Shown: positions 8,144-16,227 of the stretch, piece after piece | Numbering within the stretch: the first letter of the stretch is position 1 | Layout of the letters: each line of letters opens with the position of its first letter | Source of the DNA: Bacillus pumilus | GTDB taxonomy: Bacteria > Bacillota > Bacilli > Bacillales > Bacillaceae | Assembly (NCBI GenBank): GCA_001938995.1 | Contig: MKZN01000016.1 | Location: 1 to 64,000, forward strand | DNA length: 64,000 nucleotides | Direction: 5' to 3' | The notes under the pieces: generated by a model | What the model was told of the DNA's origin: nothing | The model's input: only the letters and a program-made list of their open reading frames with translations | Databases searched by the model: none | Program-made: the position numbers and the translations under genes

Positions 8144-8686
8144 TCATGTTTGATTCTGTTTTAAGACGAAGTGCATTTCCGCAATCTGTTGATATTGATT
8201 GACCTCTTGTAATAGAAATGTGGATTCTTGATCTGTTGGAAGAAAAAGTGGAATCCCTTTTCCAATCATGACAGGTGCCACTTGCAGGAAGAGCTCATCG
8301 ACCAGACTTGCTTTGAATAAAGACTGAAGCAGTTCACCGCCTCCTACAACCCAGATATGTTGACCTGCTTCATTTTTTAAGTTTGTGACAAACGATAAGA
8401 GGTCTTCACGAATGATATGTGTCCCCTGTTCACTGTTTTGTAAGGTGTGAGAAAAGATATAGGTCTTTTTATCTTCATAAGGAAACACATCTGGCGATAG
8501 CTTGAGCACCTGTTCATATGTTTTACGTCCCATGATCAGTGTATCAACCGTTGCATAAAAAGCATCATACGTTGTGTCTTCTTCTCCCTCTGTTCCTATT
8601 AACCAATCAAGACCATGATCTTCTCTCGCTATATACCCATCAATACTCATTGCACCGTAAAATAACAATTTCCTTCTCTCACTCAA
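8144..8686 (-). CDS. Dihydrofolate reductase family protein (RibD C-terminal-like, YwjB/YyaP type)
   Basis: A 180-residue protein with the RibD C-terminal/DHFR-like fold. Visible family features are GAMSIDGYIAR (residues 11-21), DTLIMGRKTYEQVL (about 48-61), HIWVVGGGELLQSLF (about 110-124) and LQVAPVMIGKGIPLF (about 134-148), which together form the NADPH site. Members reduce pteridine- or pyrimidine-like substrates; the substrate here is unknown. It starts at TTG with GGGAGG 7 nt upstream. It stands alone with its own terminator. Confidence 0.85.
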   Translation of the reverse strand: MSERRKLLFYGAMSIDGYIAREDHGLDWLIGTEGEEDTTYDAFYATVDTLIMGRKTYEQVLKLSPDVFPYEDKKTYIFSHTLQNSEQGTHIIREDLLSFVTNLKNEAGQHIWVVGGGELLQSLFKASLVDELFLQVAPVMIGKGIPLFLPTDQESTFLLQEVNQYQQIAEMHFVLKQNQT

Positions 8687-8781
8687 TCCAATCCCTCCCG
8701 ATCGCCTGAAATAGAACGTACATTCCTGTTTTATTGTAACAGAACAAAAAGAGAAAAAGCATCCTGTTGTTTGAACATTTC

Positions 8782-9333
8782 TTACGATTCCTGCTCGACT
8801 TTGACTAATAGGTCGTACAATGTATGTGCGAGTTTGCTGGCATCGACAGTCATGTCTTCATAAATCCATTCTTCTAATACGCCTACTACACCAGAGACGA
8901 CAAAAGAAGCCTCAATCTGCTGAACCTCCGTAATATGACGCTTGTCTACCTGCCACTCTTTCATTACTTTTTCTTTAAAAAACGCTTTAAATTGATTGGT
9001 CGTCGGACCGTTACGTTTCACAAATAAGGTAATGATGTATTGATTATCTTTCAAATACTCTGTCGTTTTGTTTAAAAATGAAAGCATATCAAGAGGATCC
9101 TGACTTGGAAAAGCTTCATCATATAACCCACCCAGCTCATCAAATAATTCTTTCTCTAGCTGTTCATATAAATCAAACACATCTTGATAATGTAAATAAA
9201 AGGTGCCTCTACCTAAATCCGCTCGCCTAGAAAGCTCTGACACGGTAATCTGTTGTACCTCTTTCTCTTTTAACAGCTCTAAAAAACTCTCTCGAATCGC
9301 TTTTCTTGTTTTAATGGTCCGTCTATCCTTCAT
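8782..9333 (-). CDS. TetR/AcrR family regulator
   Basis: A 183-residue repressor. The N-terminal HTH is TRKAIRESFLELLKEKEVQQITVSELSRRADLGRGTFYLHYQDVFDLYEQLE; the rest is the ligand-binding helical domain, with the TetR_C_8-like layout of the DhaS/YfiR type. The start follows TAGGAGG. It is divergent from the acetyltransferase at 9484, and the 150-bp intergenic region carries several TGTTCA/TGAACA half-sites (about 9379, 9442, 9460) that could be operators. Target genes are unknown. Confidence 0.85.
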   Translation of the reverse strand: MKDRRTIKTRKAIRESFLELLKEKEVQQITVSELSRRADLGRGTFYLHYQDVFDLYEQLEKELFDELGGLYDEAFPSQDPLDMLSFLNKTTEYLKDNQYIITLFVKRNGPTTNQFKAFFKEKVMKEWQVDKRHITEVQQIEASFVVSGVVGVLEEWIYEDMTVDASKLAHTLYDLLVKVEQES

Positions 9334-9483
9334 AATATCCTCCTACGTTATTAAACAATTCGGCTCTTTCTGTCCATTTTTGAACAAGTCTTCATCTATT
9401 GCCGATGTTGGTTTTGTTTTCTTCTTATTATAATAAACACATGTTCATTACACTATATCTGTTCAATAAAAGGAGGCACACTT

Positions 9484-10107
9484 ATGATTCAATTTAGACT
9501 TGCTAGAGAAGACGAACTGTACAAGGTCGCGGATCTGTTACATGATTCATTTCAGGATTATTCATTTTTTGAATTATTATGTGAAAACGTACGAAACCGC
9601 TCTGCTTTCGCACGTCAGCTTCATTTGATCAATACAAAGATGTATATTCAGCATCAAAGCTGTTTTGTCGGAATTGAAAACGGAAAAATTGTATCAGCTG
9701 CATTATTAAAGCATCCGTACCACCCTGAACCAGGTCTTATCCATTACATCCTATCAGGTGGATTAAAGTTGGTCTTCACAAGCGGTATATCGGCGATACA
9801 GCATGTCTTTCGCATCTTAAAAGAAGCAAAAAAAGCATGTTCTTCCCTAAAGAAACCTTATTGGTATTTAGAGGCGCTTGTTGTAGCAAAAGACCACCAA
9901 GGGAAAAAGCTCGGAAGCCGAATGTTAAAGCAATGTCTGTTTCCGTTTATCGCCAGTAAAGGCGGAGGACTGTTTACACTGATTACACATAACGAGGCGA
10001 ATCGCCTTTTTTATCGTAAAAATGGGTGGGTGGAGTTTGATGAGAGACTGTTACACGGAAAGGATATGGGCTTAAAAAGTTGGAGCTATCAAACGTTGAT
10101 TCAATAA
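9484..10107 (+). CDS. GNAT family N-acetyltransferase
   Basis: A 207-residue GNAT protein. Its CoA-binding signature is YLEALVVAKDHQGKKLGSRMLKQCLFPF (about 128-155), and NEANRLFYRKNGWVEF (about 175-190) is the typical beta-5 end. The N-terminal half is longer than in RimI-type enzymes. AAAGGAGG precedes the ATG. The substrate is unknown; being divergent from a TetR regulator suggests that it modifies a toxic amine or antibiotic, but that is only inference. Confidence 0.85.
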   Translation: MIQFRLAREDELYKVADLLHDSFQDYSFFELLCENVRNRSAFARQLHLINTKMYIQHQSCFVGIENGKIVSAALLKHPYHPEPGLIHYILSGGLKLVFTSGISAIQHVFRILKEAKKACSSLKKPYWYLEALVVAKDHQGKKLGSRMLKQCLFPFIASKGGGLFTLITHNEANRLFYRKNGWVEFDERLLHGKDMGLKSWSYQTLIQ

Positions 10108-10152
10108 TGGATCTCAATGGTTCTGCTATAATAGAAGCAGTTCAATCAATGA

Positions 10153-10563
<411 letters not shown>

Positions 10564-10565
10564 CC

Positions 10566-11105
10566 ATGAAACGTTTACTTTTAAGATCGATCGAGGAGAC
10601 TGATTATCTCGGTATTCAAAAAGGATGCGAGCATGAAGAAACGCTTTACATGACCGGCACAAGGAAAGCGTTCACACTAGAAGAAATCAGAGCAGCCTAT
10701 ACCCGCTTTCTTCAGGATGAGACGAGATTTGACTTCGCCATTTGTTTGCTTGAAACGAAAGAGTTGATTGGTGATGCAGCGATTATGGATATTGACCTCA
10801 TCAATCGCTCTGCCGGCTTTCGGATTGCGCTACATGGACCAGAACATTTTCACCAAGGATTTGGCACTGAAGCGGTTCGATTGATTCAAGCATTTGCCTT
10901 TGAATCGCTAGAACTAAACCGCCTTGAGCTTGAAGTCTTTTCCCATAATCCAAGAGCCATTCGCAGCTATGAAAAAACTGGTTTTCAATATGAGGGAAAA
11001 AGGCGGCAAACACTCTATTTCAACGGTGCTTATTCAGATGAAATCATCATGGGCATCCTGCGTGAAGAATACGTTCAAATAAAAAAAGACGATGCTCCAT
11101 CTTAA
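10566..11105 (+). CDS. GNAT family N-acetyltransferase (RimJ/RimL type)
   Basis: A 179-residue acetyltransferase with the RimJ/RimL arrangement: LLLRSIEETDY at the N-terminus, FRIALHGPEHFHQGFGTEAVRLIQAFAF (about 89-116) as the CoA-binding loop, and LNRLELEVFSHNPRAIRSYEKTGFQYEG (about 119-146). It begins 3 bp after the VOC gene and so is probably translationally coupled. It converges on, and overlaps by 4 bp, the small membrane protein gene at 11102. The acceptor substrate is unknown. Confidence 0.88.
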   Translation: MKRLLLRSIEETDYLGIQKGCEHEETLYMTGTRKAFTLEEIRAAYTRFLQDETRFDFAICLLETKELIGDAAIMDIDLINRSAGFRIALHGPEHFHQGFGTEAVRLIQAFAFESLELNRLELEVFSHNPRAIRSYEKTGFQYEGKRRQTLYFNGAYSDEIIMGILREEYVQIKKDDAPS

Positions 11106-11371
11106 GGGGAGTCGTCTTCTTTAAATGATCGGAAGGCTGTTATGATGATGAAACAAACAATTGAAGATAGAATGAGAGACACACTTGATATCGCGAGCGT
11201 AATGCCTTCCCATTTGCCAACGAAGAAGCTGATCATCAATAAGCCCAATCCCAATAAAATGATCCATATAGGGACAATTAAGCTAGCGTGAGGATGACTG
11301 TGCCTTTTTCCTGACCACCATGAAAGACACAGCAAAACGATCGTAAAAACGGCAGTCTGCAACCAGAACAT
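11102..11371 (-). CDS. Small integral membrane protein (YesK-like)
   Basis: An 89-residue protein with three hydrophobic helices (about 4-18, 30-51 and 57-78), a His/Ser-rich loop (KRHSHPHAS) and an acidic tail (KEDDSP). Size and helix spacing fit the YesK-like family of Bacillus membrane proteins of unknown function; this family call is tentative. It stands alone between two plus-strand acetyltransferase genes. Confidence 0.6.
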   Translation of the reverse strand: MFWLQTAVFTIVLLCLSWWSGKRHSHPHASLIVPIWIILLGLGLLMISFFVGKWEGITLAISSVSLILSSIVCFIIITAFRSFKEDDSP

Positions 11372-11423
11372 GTACTTTCAACTCCTATTCTCTTTTTATC
11401 ATATGAAAAAGGAGGGTCTCCCC

Positions 11424-11897
11424 ATGAACATTAGACCCATTCAACAAAAGGACAATCCTTTCATTGCGGCTATTATTCGCCAGTCATTAGAATCAGCGAA
11501 TCTTGCGATTGAAGGAACAGCTTACACAGATCCACAGCTTGATCAGCTTTTTGAATACTATCAATCATTGCCACATGCAGCCTACTGGGTTGCCGAAGAC
11601 CATGGTGAGATCGTGGGCGGCGTAGGTATTGCTCCTTTTACAGGTAAAATATGTGAATTACAAAAGTTGTATTTGCTTCCACAATCGCAAGGAAAAGGTG
11701 TAGGTAAAAAGCTGATGGATACAGCTTTGCGATATGCGTCTACATACTACGAGGCATGCTATTTAGAAACTCGGCGTGAATTAACGGCGGCCACTGGACT
11801 TTATGATCGATATGGCTTTTCACTTCTTTCTAAACCGCTAGAAGGCTCAGATCATTCTGCTATGGATGCTTGGTATATTAAGACATTCTCAACTTGA
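11424..11897 (+). CDS. GNAT family N-acetyltransferase
   Basis: A 157-residue GNAT enzyme. The order IRPIQQKDNPFIAAIIRQSL, AYWVAEDHGEIVGGVGIAPF, LQKLYLLPQSQGKGVGKKLMD (about 80-100) and ATGLYDRYGFSLL is typical; the QGKGVGKKL loop binds CoA. The start at MNIRPI is fixed by AAAAAGGAGGG 7 nt upstream, so the longer frame running back to 11370 is not coding. It resembles putative acetyltransferases (YjgM type); substrate unknown. Confidence 0.88.
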   Translation: MNIRPIQQKDNPFIAAIIRQSLESANLAIEGTAYTDPQLDQLFEYYQSLPHAAYWVAEDHGEIVGGVGIAPFTGKICELQKLYLLPQSQGKGVGKKLMDTALRYASTYYEACYLETRRELTAATGLYDRYGFSLLSKPLEGSDHSAMDAWYIKTFST

Positions 11898-11930
11898 ATT
11901 CTATACTTGCCGCTCCATCCTTACAAGGAG

Positions 11931-11967
11931 AAAAAAAGCAACTCCTTCATATGGTGTTGCTTTTTTT
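11931..11967. terminator. Terminator between the acetyltransferase and the DMT remnant
   Basis: AAAAAAAGCAAC pairs with GTTGCTTTTTTT. It can end both converging transcripts. Confidence 0.75.
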
Positions 11968-12510
11968 CATCTCCTTTTGCGGAGTCATCTCGGCAATGTA
12001 GATGGCGATAAGAATGAGAATCGCGCCTAGCCATTCCAATCCCTCCACCATTTCCCTTAAGACAAAGAAAGCAAAGACAGTTGCAAAGATAGGCTCTGTC
12101 AGCTCTAAAAATTGAACTTTATTTGCCTCCAAATAGGCGAGTGCTTTTGTTGTACAGTAGAACCCACCGATTGTAGGGAAAATGGCTAGTGCGAATAAGG
12201 TAGGATACGTATTCACCTCTGGAACAGTCAGACCCTCTACATAGAATGGTATCAATAAGTAAAGGACACCAAACAGCATGAAGTACCAGATAAGCGCCAA
12301 GCCACCTGTTAATGTAAATTTTTTAGTGAATACAAGAAATAAACCGTACCCAATGCCTGCAATGCACGCAAATAATGCACCTACTGAAAGCTGACCAGAA
12401 GCCGCCCCCTCAGCTATCGCCATCACACATAACCCTGCGGCAAGTAACATAAATACAACAAACGGGACCGCCGCATCATGATAGGCTGTCGTTTCAAAGT
12501 AATACAACAC
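11947..12510 (-). pseudogene. 5'-truncated EamA/DMT transporter
   Basis: The 187 codons match only the last part of a DMT transporter: the frame enters at a TM3-like segment (YYFETTAYHDAAVPFVVFMLLAAG) and then holds the complete second EamA repeat (LFACIAGIGYGLFLVF to LEWLGAILILIAIYIA). Intact homologues are about 300 residues, so roughly the first 100 are missing. No Shine-Dalgarno site precedes the first ATG, and the sequence upstream of 12510 is not coding in any frame for this family. A deletion of the 5' end is the simplest explanation. Confidence 0.7.
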
Positions 12511-12551
12511 AATTAAGAGGTTTCTAACGCTTTATCTCGAAGTCACAATCT

Positions 12552-12580
12552 AAAAAAAGAGACCTCAATTAAGGGTCTCT
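12552..12580 (-). terminator. Terminator downstream of blt / small ORF
   Basis: AGAGACC with GGTCTCT, followed on the minus strand by seven Ts. It lies 18 bp beyond the stop of the small frame at 12599-12697 and about 160 bp beyond blt. Confidence 0.7.
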
Positions 12581-12598
12581 TCGTGACTAAATCCTGCA

Positions 12599-12697
12599 TC
12601 AGTACAAACGGAAGATTCGTTTAATCACATTTGGTAAAACAAACGATCTTTTTTTAATTTGATTCACTTGAATAACTTTTTCTAATGTCCCATCCAT
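12599..12697 (-). CDS. Candidate 32-residue small protein
   Basis: A short frame (MDGTLEKVIQVNQIKKRSF at its N-terminus, ending IKRIFRLY) has GGGAGGA immediately before the ATG, though the spacing (about 3-4 nt) is short. It is basic and partly amphipathic. It lies between blt and a strong terminator and so would be the last gene of that operon. I do not recognise it; it could be a real small protein or chance. Confidence 0.35.
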   Translation of the reverse strand: MDGTLEKVIQVNQIKKRSFVLPNVIKRIFRLY

Positions 12698-12741
12698 CTT
12701 CCTCCCAAAGGAGTTTGATTTCATCATCTACAGCTATCCCG

Positions 12742-13941
12742 TTATTCTACTGCCCCTTCAGTCACTTTCCCTTTCCAAATCAGCGTTAAGCCTAATCCTA
12801 GAAACAGGACAACACCTGCAAATAGAAATGGGAAATGAATATTTTGATCGAATAAAATGCCGCCGAGCGCCGGACCAAAAATTGTTCCGAGGCTTGTGTA
12901 AGTAGAGTTCATCCCTGCTACAAACCCTTGCTGATTGCCAGCGATTTTTGATAGGAATGTTGTTAATGCTGGTCTTAATAAATCAAACGCAAGGAAAATG
13001 ACACATGTGACAATAAGCACAGCCATAAATCCTGATACAACCGTGGACACAAATGCAAGGATCGTCCCGACGATTAAGCATAGCTGAATGACTCTTTTTT
13101 CACCAAGAGCATTCACCAGTTTGCCGAAGACAAGCACTTGGATGATGACGGCCACGATGGAGCTGACCGTAATGATAATAGCAATGTCCTGCGGTCCAAA
13201 ACCGAACTTATGATTTGTAAACAAGCTAAAGACCGTTTCATATGCGGATAATCCAAACGCCAGTACAAACACAATGATGAAAGCGATAAGATAGCTTGGA
13301 TGAATAGATTTTTTCAGGTCTTTAAAGAAGGTCGAGTCTTGTACTTGATCCATTTGCTCCTCTCGTTCTTCTTTTGTTAATGGCTCCTTCAGCATAAATA
13401 AAGAAGAGATGACTGCAATAAACGCTATACCTGCCGCAAAGAAGAAGGGTAGACGTACGCCGTATTCTGCAATAAATCCACCAATTCCCGGTCCAATGAT
13501 AAAGCCGGTACTAATGGCCGCGGAAACATACCCCATCGCCTTTGATCTTTCTTGCACTGTCGTGATATCTGCCACATAGGCTGTCACAGCTGGCATGATA
13601 AACGCCGCACTAATACCCCCGAGCGCCCTTGAAAAATAAAGAACATAGACATGTGTCCCTAACCCAAAGACGAGTTCTGATAGGGCAAATAGGAACAGCC
13701 CTGAGACAATCATGATTTTTCTTCCGTAGCGGTCTACCCATCTTCCTGCAAATGGTGATGCAATTAATTGAGCAACGGCAAACGCCGCCACTAGATACCC
13801 CATTGTACTACCTGTCAAATGCATCACATTCATAAATAACGGCATCACAGGGATAATGAGGCCAATGCCTAAAAACGCAATAAAGATATTACTTAATAAA
13901 ATAACGAGTACAGCTTTTTGCTCACGAATCGGTTTTTGCAT
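12742..13941 (-). CDS. blt: Multidrug efflux MFS transporter Blt
   Basis: A 399-residue twelve-helix major facilitator of the NorA/Bmr/Blt group, which exports fluoroquinolones, dyes and polyamines in exchange for protons. It agrees with B. subtilis Blt along its length as I recall it, e.g. LSNIFIAFLGIGLIIPVMP, GRWVDRYGRKIMI (motif A), YVSAAISTGFIIGPGIGGF (motif C) and SYETVFSLF-like SAYETVFSLF. B. subtilis blt is controlled by the MerR protein BltR and is followed by bltD (spermine acetyltransferase). Here it is preceded by a TetR gene 12 bp upstream and bltD is absent. Confidence 0.85.
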   Translation of the reverse strand: MQKPIREQKAVLVILLSNIFIAFLGIGLIIPVMPLFMNVMHLTGSTMGYLVAAFAVAQLIASPFAGRWVDRYGRKIMIVSGLFLFALSELVFGLGTHVYVLYFSRALGGISAAFIMPAVTAYVADITTVQERSKAMGYVSAAISTGFIIGPGIGGFIAEYGVRLPFFFAAGIAFIAVISSLFMLKEPLTKEEREEQMDQVQDSTFFKDLKKSIHPSYLIAFIIVFVLAFGLSAYETVFSLFTNHKFGFGPQDIAIIITVSSIVAVIIQVLVFGKLVNALGEKRVIQLCLIVGTILAFVSTVVSGFMAVLIVTCVIFLAFDLLRPALTTFLSKIAGNQQGFVAGMNSTYTSLGTIFGPALGGILFDQNIHFPFLFAGVVLFLGLGLTLIWKGKVTEGAVE

Positions 13942-13953
13942 GGTGTTTCTCCT

Positions 13954-14571
13954 TTACTGACTCATTTGTTTCTCATGATGGTTGATTCCGTGAATAAACA
14001 ATGAGATCGCTTCTTTTTGCAATTCTTTTTTTTGTTGGATTGTGTCATGTTTGTATAACACATCTAATCCGTAAAAAACGGACAGTAATATTTTCACTTT
14101 TGATTCAACATGCTGAATCGACCAACTGCCGTCTTCATTTCCTTCAAGTAAAATGGCTCTCATCACATCATCAAAGTCGGCATCAATCTTGTTCATCCGT
14201 TCCATGACCTCGTCTGATGTAAATGCACTTGCACAGAATTCCTCACTTGCTCTCAATAATGGATAATGAATATTCATTTGACTAATCAGCTCCGCAAATC
14301 CAGCTAGCTTATCTATCGCAAGTTGCAACGTTTTTTTCTCCTCATTCCACGTCTCTATCATGACGCGGTGATCCTCTTCCATAATATGAAGAAACAAAAA
14401 CTCTTTTCCTTTAAAATGATGATAAAGATTGCCTTTACTAATCTCAGCAGCTTCTAAAATATCTCGAATGGATGTTTCCGAATACCCTTTTTTGGCAAAT
14501 AAGTCACGCGAAGTGGCCACAATTTTTTGCTTCGTTTCACTTTTTCCGACGCCGCTTTGTGTCCTTGTCAT
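13954..14571 (-). CDS. TetR family regulator of blt
   Basis: A 205-residue TetR/AcrR repressor. The HTH is KIVATSRDLFAKKGYSETSIRDILEAAEISKGNLYHHFKGKEFLFLHIMEE. The start MTRTQS is set by AAAGGA upstream; a TTG three codons earlier is less likely. It is followed 12 bp later by blt, so it probably represses a two-gene operon. Upstream, AAACCGACC with AGTTGGTTT (14618-14635) is an operator candidate. The sequence style (KGNLYHHFKGKE) is near QacR/TetR regulators of drug pumps. Confidence 0.9.
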   Translation of the reverse strand: MTRTQSGVGKSETKQKIVATSRDLFAKKGYSETSIRDILEAAEISKGNLYHHFKGKEFLFLHIMEEDHRVMIETWNEEKKTLQLAIDKLAGFAELISQMNIHYPLLRASEEFCASAFTSDEVMERMNKIDADFDDVMRAILLEGNEDGSWSIQHVESKVKILLSVFYGLDVLYKHDTIQQKKELQKEAISLFIHGINHHEKQMSQ

Positions 14572-14617
14572 GTCGAACAATCCTTTCTAATATGCATTTC
14601 TTCAATAGGAATATATG

Positions 14618-14635
14618 AAACCGACCAGTTGGTTT
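14618..14635. promoter_or_regulatory. Palindromic operator candidate of the TetR-blt operon
   Basis: AAACCGACCAGTTGGTTT is an imperfect 18-bp palindrome 47 bp upstream of the TetR start, a usual place and size for a TetR-family operator. Sequences like ACCGACCGGTCGGT are typical for one TetR subgroup. Confidence 0.6.
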
Positions 14636-14706
14636 GTTTTTTCATTATAAATTGACACCATCTATATTACAATCAAAAAGTGAGTCAGATACATGCGCCT
14701 CGGATA

Positions 14707-14740
14707 TATTTAACTATTCTAAATATTTAACTATACTTAA
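14707..14740. promoter_or_regulatory. Direct and inverted TTAA repeats upstream of the MarR gene
   Basis: TATTTAACTAT occurs twice 17 bp apart (14707 and 14724), and TTAACTATACTTAA (14727-14740) is an inverted-repeat element. It resembles the perfect palindrome at 15254-15267 in front of the following hydrolase gene, so both may be sites for the same MarR protein. Confidence 0.45.
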
Positions 14741-14783
14741 CCATTTCATTCACATATACTAAAAAAGAAAAGAGGTGAGATCC

Positions 14784-15230
14784 TTGGATGGAGAAATCAT
14801 CGATTACAGCAAGAAAATCATTGAGTACTCGAATGCACTAGGATCCATCTATGTAGATGAGTACCGGCGTTTTTTAAAGGATGAATTTGAAGATTTATCA
14901 ACGAAACAAGAACTGACGCTTGAATTATTACGCACCAAAACGCGAACGATCAATGAATTAGCTGATTACTTCTCGATCTCCGCGAGTGCCGCTAGCCAAC
15001 TTGTATCAAAGCTAGAACAGCATGGTTATGTCAAACGAGAAATTAATCCACATAATCGCAGAGAGATCATGGTTGATTTTGCTCAAAAGGGTCTTGATTA
15101 TCATCAGCATACAGAAGAAATTCAGCTACATCTCATTCAAAAATTTTATGCAAAACTTCCCAAGGAAGATTTAAAAACGTTGTTATCTCTTTACGAAAAG
15201 ATCTATACGATTGCGAAAGAAACACCTTAA
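14784..15230 (+). CDS. MarR family transcriptional regulator
   Basis: A 148-residue winged-helix regulator. The recognition helix region is TRTINELADYFSISASAASQLVSKLEQHGYV and the wing is INPHNRREIMVDFAQKG. It starts at TTG (LDGEII) because AGAGGTGA lies 5 nt upstream; the GTG nine bases earlier is too close to that site. It is followed 57 bp later by an alpha/beta hydrolase gene in the same direction, whose leader contains a related palindrome; autoregulation and control of the hydrolase are likely. Confidence 0.88.
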   Translation: MDGEIIDYSKKIIEYSNALGSIYVDEYRRFLKDEFEDLSTKQELTLELLRTKTRTINELADYFSISASAASQLVSKLEQHGYVKREINPHNRREIMVDFAQKGLDYHQHTEEIQLHLIQKFYAKLPKEDLKTLLSLYEKIYTIAKETP

Positions 15231-15253
15231 CATGGTGTTCCTCTGCGAAACAT

Positions 15254-15267
15254 TTAAGTGAACTTAA
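15254..15267. promoter_or_regulatory. Perfect palindrome before the alpha/beta hydrolase
   Basis: TTAAGT-GA-ACTTAA is a perfect inverted repeat 20 bp upstream of the hydrolase start codon, similar to TTAACTATACTTAA ahead of the MarR gene. Confidence 0.55.
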
Positions 15268-15286
15268 CGATTAAGGGGATGAATAG

Positions 15287-16189
15287 ATGAATGAAGTGAT
15301 TCATTTACAAAATGGTCGTCGGATTGGATTGATGGAATACGGTCATCCTGATGGTGATCCTGTCTTCTTTTTTCATGGGACACCTGGGTCAAGAATCATG
15401 TTTTTAGAAGATGACCCGATATCAGAAGAACTTGGCATTCGCCTCATTTGTTTAGATAGACCTGGCTTTGGCTTATCTGACCCTAAATCTGACCGGACCA
15501 TTTTAGACTGGGCAAAGGACGTGCAGGAAGTGGCGGATCATCTAGGCATCTCTCGTTTTTCAGTGATGGGTGTCTCAGGGGGCGGAGCATTCGCTGCTGG
15601 TTGTGCCTTTCAATTGCCGGACCGCGTCCTTTCAGCCGCTCTTATTTCGAGTGTCACTCCTTTCCAAGACGGCAAGCCGCCTAAAAGTATGCTAAAGGAA
15701 AATAAGTTGGCCTTTTTCCTCAGTAAAAGATTTCCTTGGCTTTTAAAAGCAAGCTACCGTGCTCAGAAAAAACTAATTGAGACAAAACCAGAGAAGTTCA
15801 AGGCACTGACGAAAAAGGGCAATAAGCATTTACATCCTTGGGATCGCCAATTCCTTCAAACCGATGAGCAGTTGGAGCTAATGATGTTGCATCTAAACGA
15901 AGCTTATCGTCAATCTGTAGATGAATGTATTCACGAACCAGATTTACTCACCCAACCTTGGTCATTCGCTCTGAAGGATATACACATCCCTGTTGATCTA
16001 TGGCATGGGAAAGAAGATACAATGGCCCCATTTGAAGAGATTCAAAAGGTGGCTCCAACCATTCCGAACGTCAAAACGCATTATATTGATCATGCCGGGC
16101 ATTTCCTTACAGATGTTGATCACATTTGGAGAGAGATTTTGCTTTCTTTAAAAACGCGTGCGGAGCATATGCGTGAAGAACGTGCATAA
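15287..16189 (+). CDS. Alpha/beta fold hydrolase
   Basis: A 300-residue alpha/beta hydrolase. It shows HGTPGS (residues 30-35, oxyanion hole), the nucleophile elbow GVSGGG (Ser at about 99), an acid residue probably in WHGKEDTMAP (about 244) and the catalytic His in DHAGHF (about 270). No signal peptide, so cytoplasmic. The family includes esterases, haloperoxidase-like and epoxide hydrolases; the reaction here is unknown. It lies behind a MarR gene and is followed by a bidirectional terminator. Confidence 0.88.
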   Translation: MNEVIHLQNGRRIGLMEYGHPDGDPVFFFHGTPGSRIMFLEDDPISEELGIRLICLDRPGFGLSDPKSDRTILDWAKDVQEVADHLGISRFSVMGVSGGGAFAAGCAFQLPDRVLSAALISSVTPFQDGKPPKSMLKENKLAFFLSKRFPWLLKASYRAQKKLIETKPEKFKALTKKGNKHLHPWDRQFLQTDEQLELMMLHLNEAYRQSVDECIHEPDLLTQPWSFALKDIHIPVDLWHGKEDTMAPFEEIQKVAPTIPNVKTHYIDHAGHFLTDVDHIWREILLSLKTRAEHMREERA

Positions 16190-16223
16190 AAAAAAAAGAC
16201 CCAGCATGTTTCGGGTCTTTTTC
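16187..16223. terminator. Bidirectional terminator between hydrolase and ansZ
   Basis: A run of As, then AAGACCC pairing with GGGTCTT and a run of Ts; it serves both converging genes. Confidence 0.75.
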
Positions 16224-16227
16224 TTAG

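Noticed and set aside
9360-9480. TGAACA/TGTTCA half-sites between the TetR gene and the acetyltransferase
   Set aside because: They do not form a clear palindrome, so no separate operator is listed.
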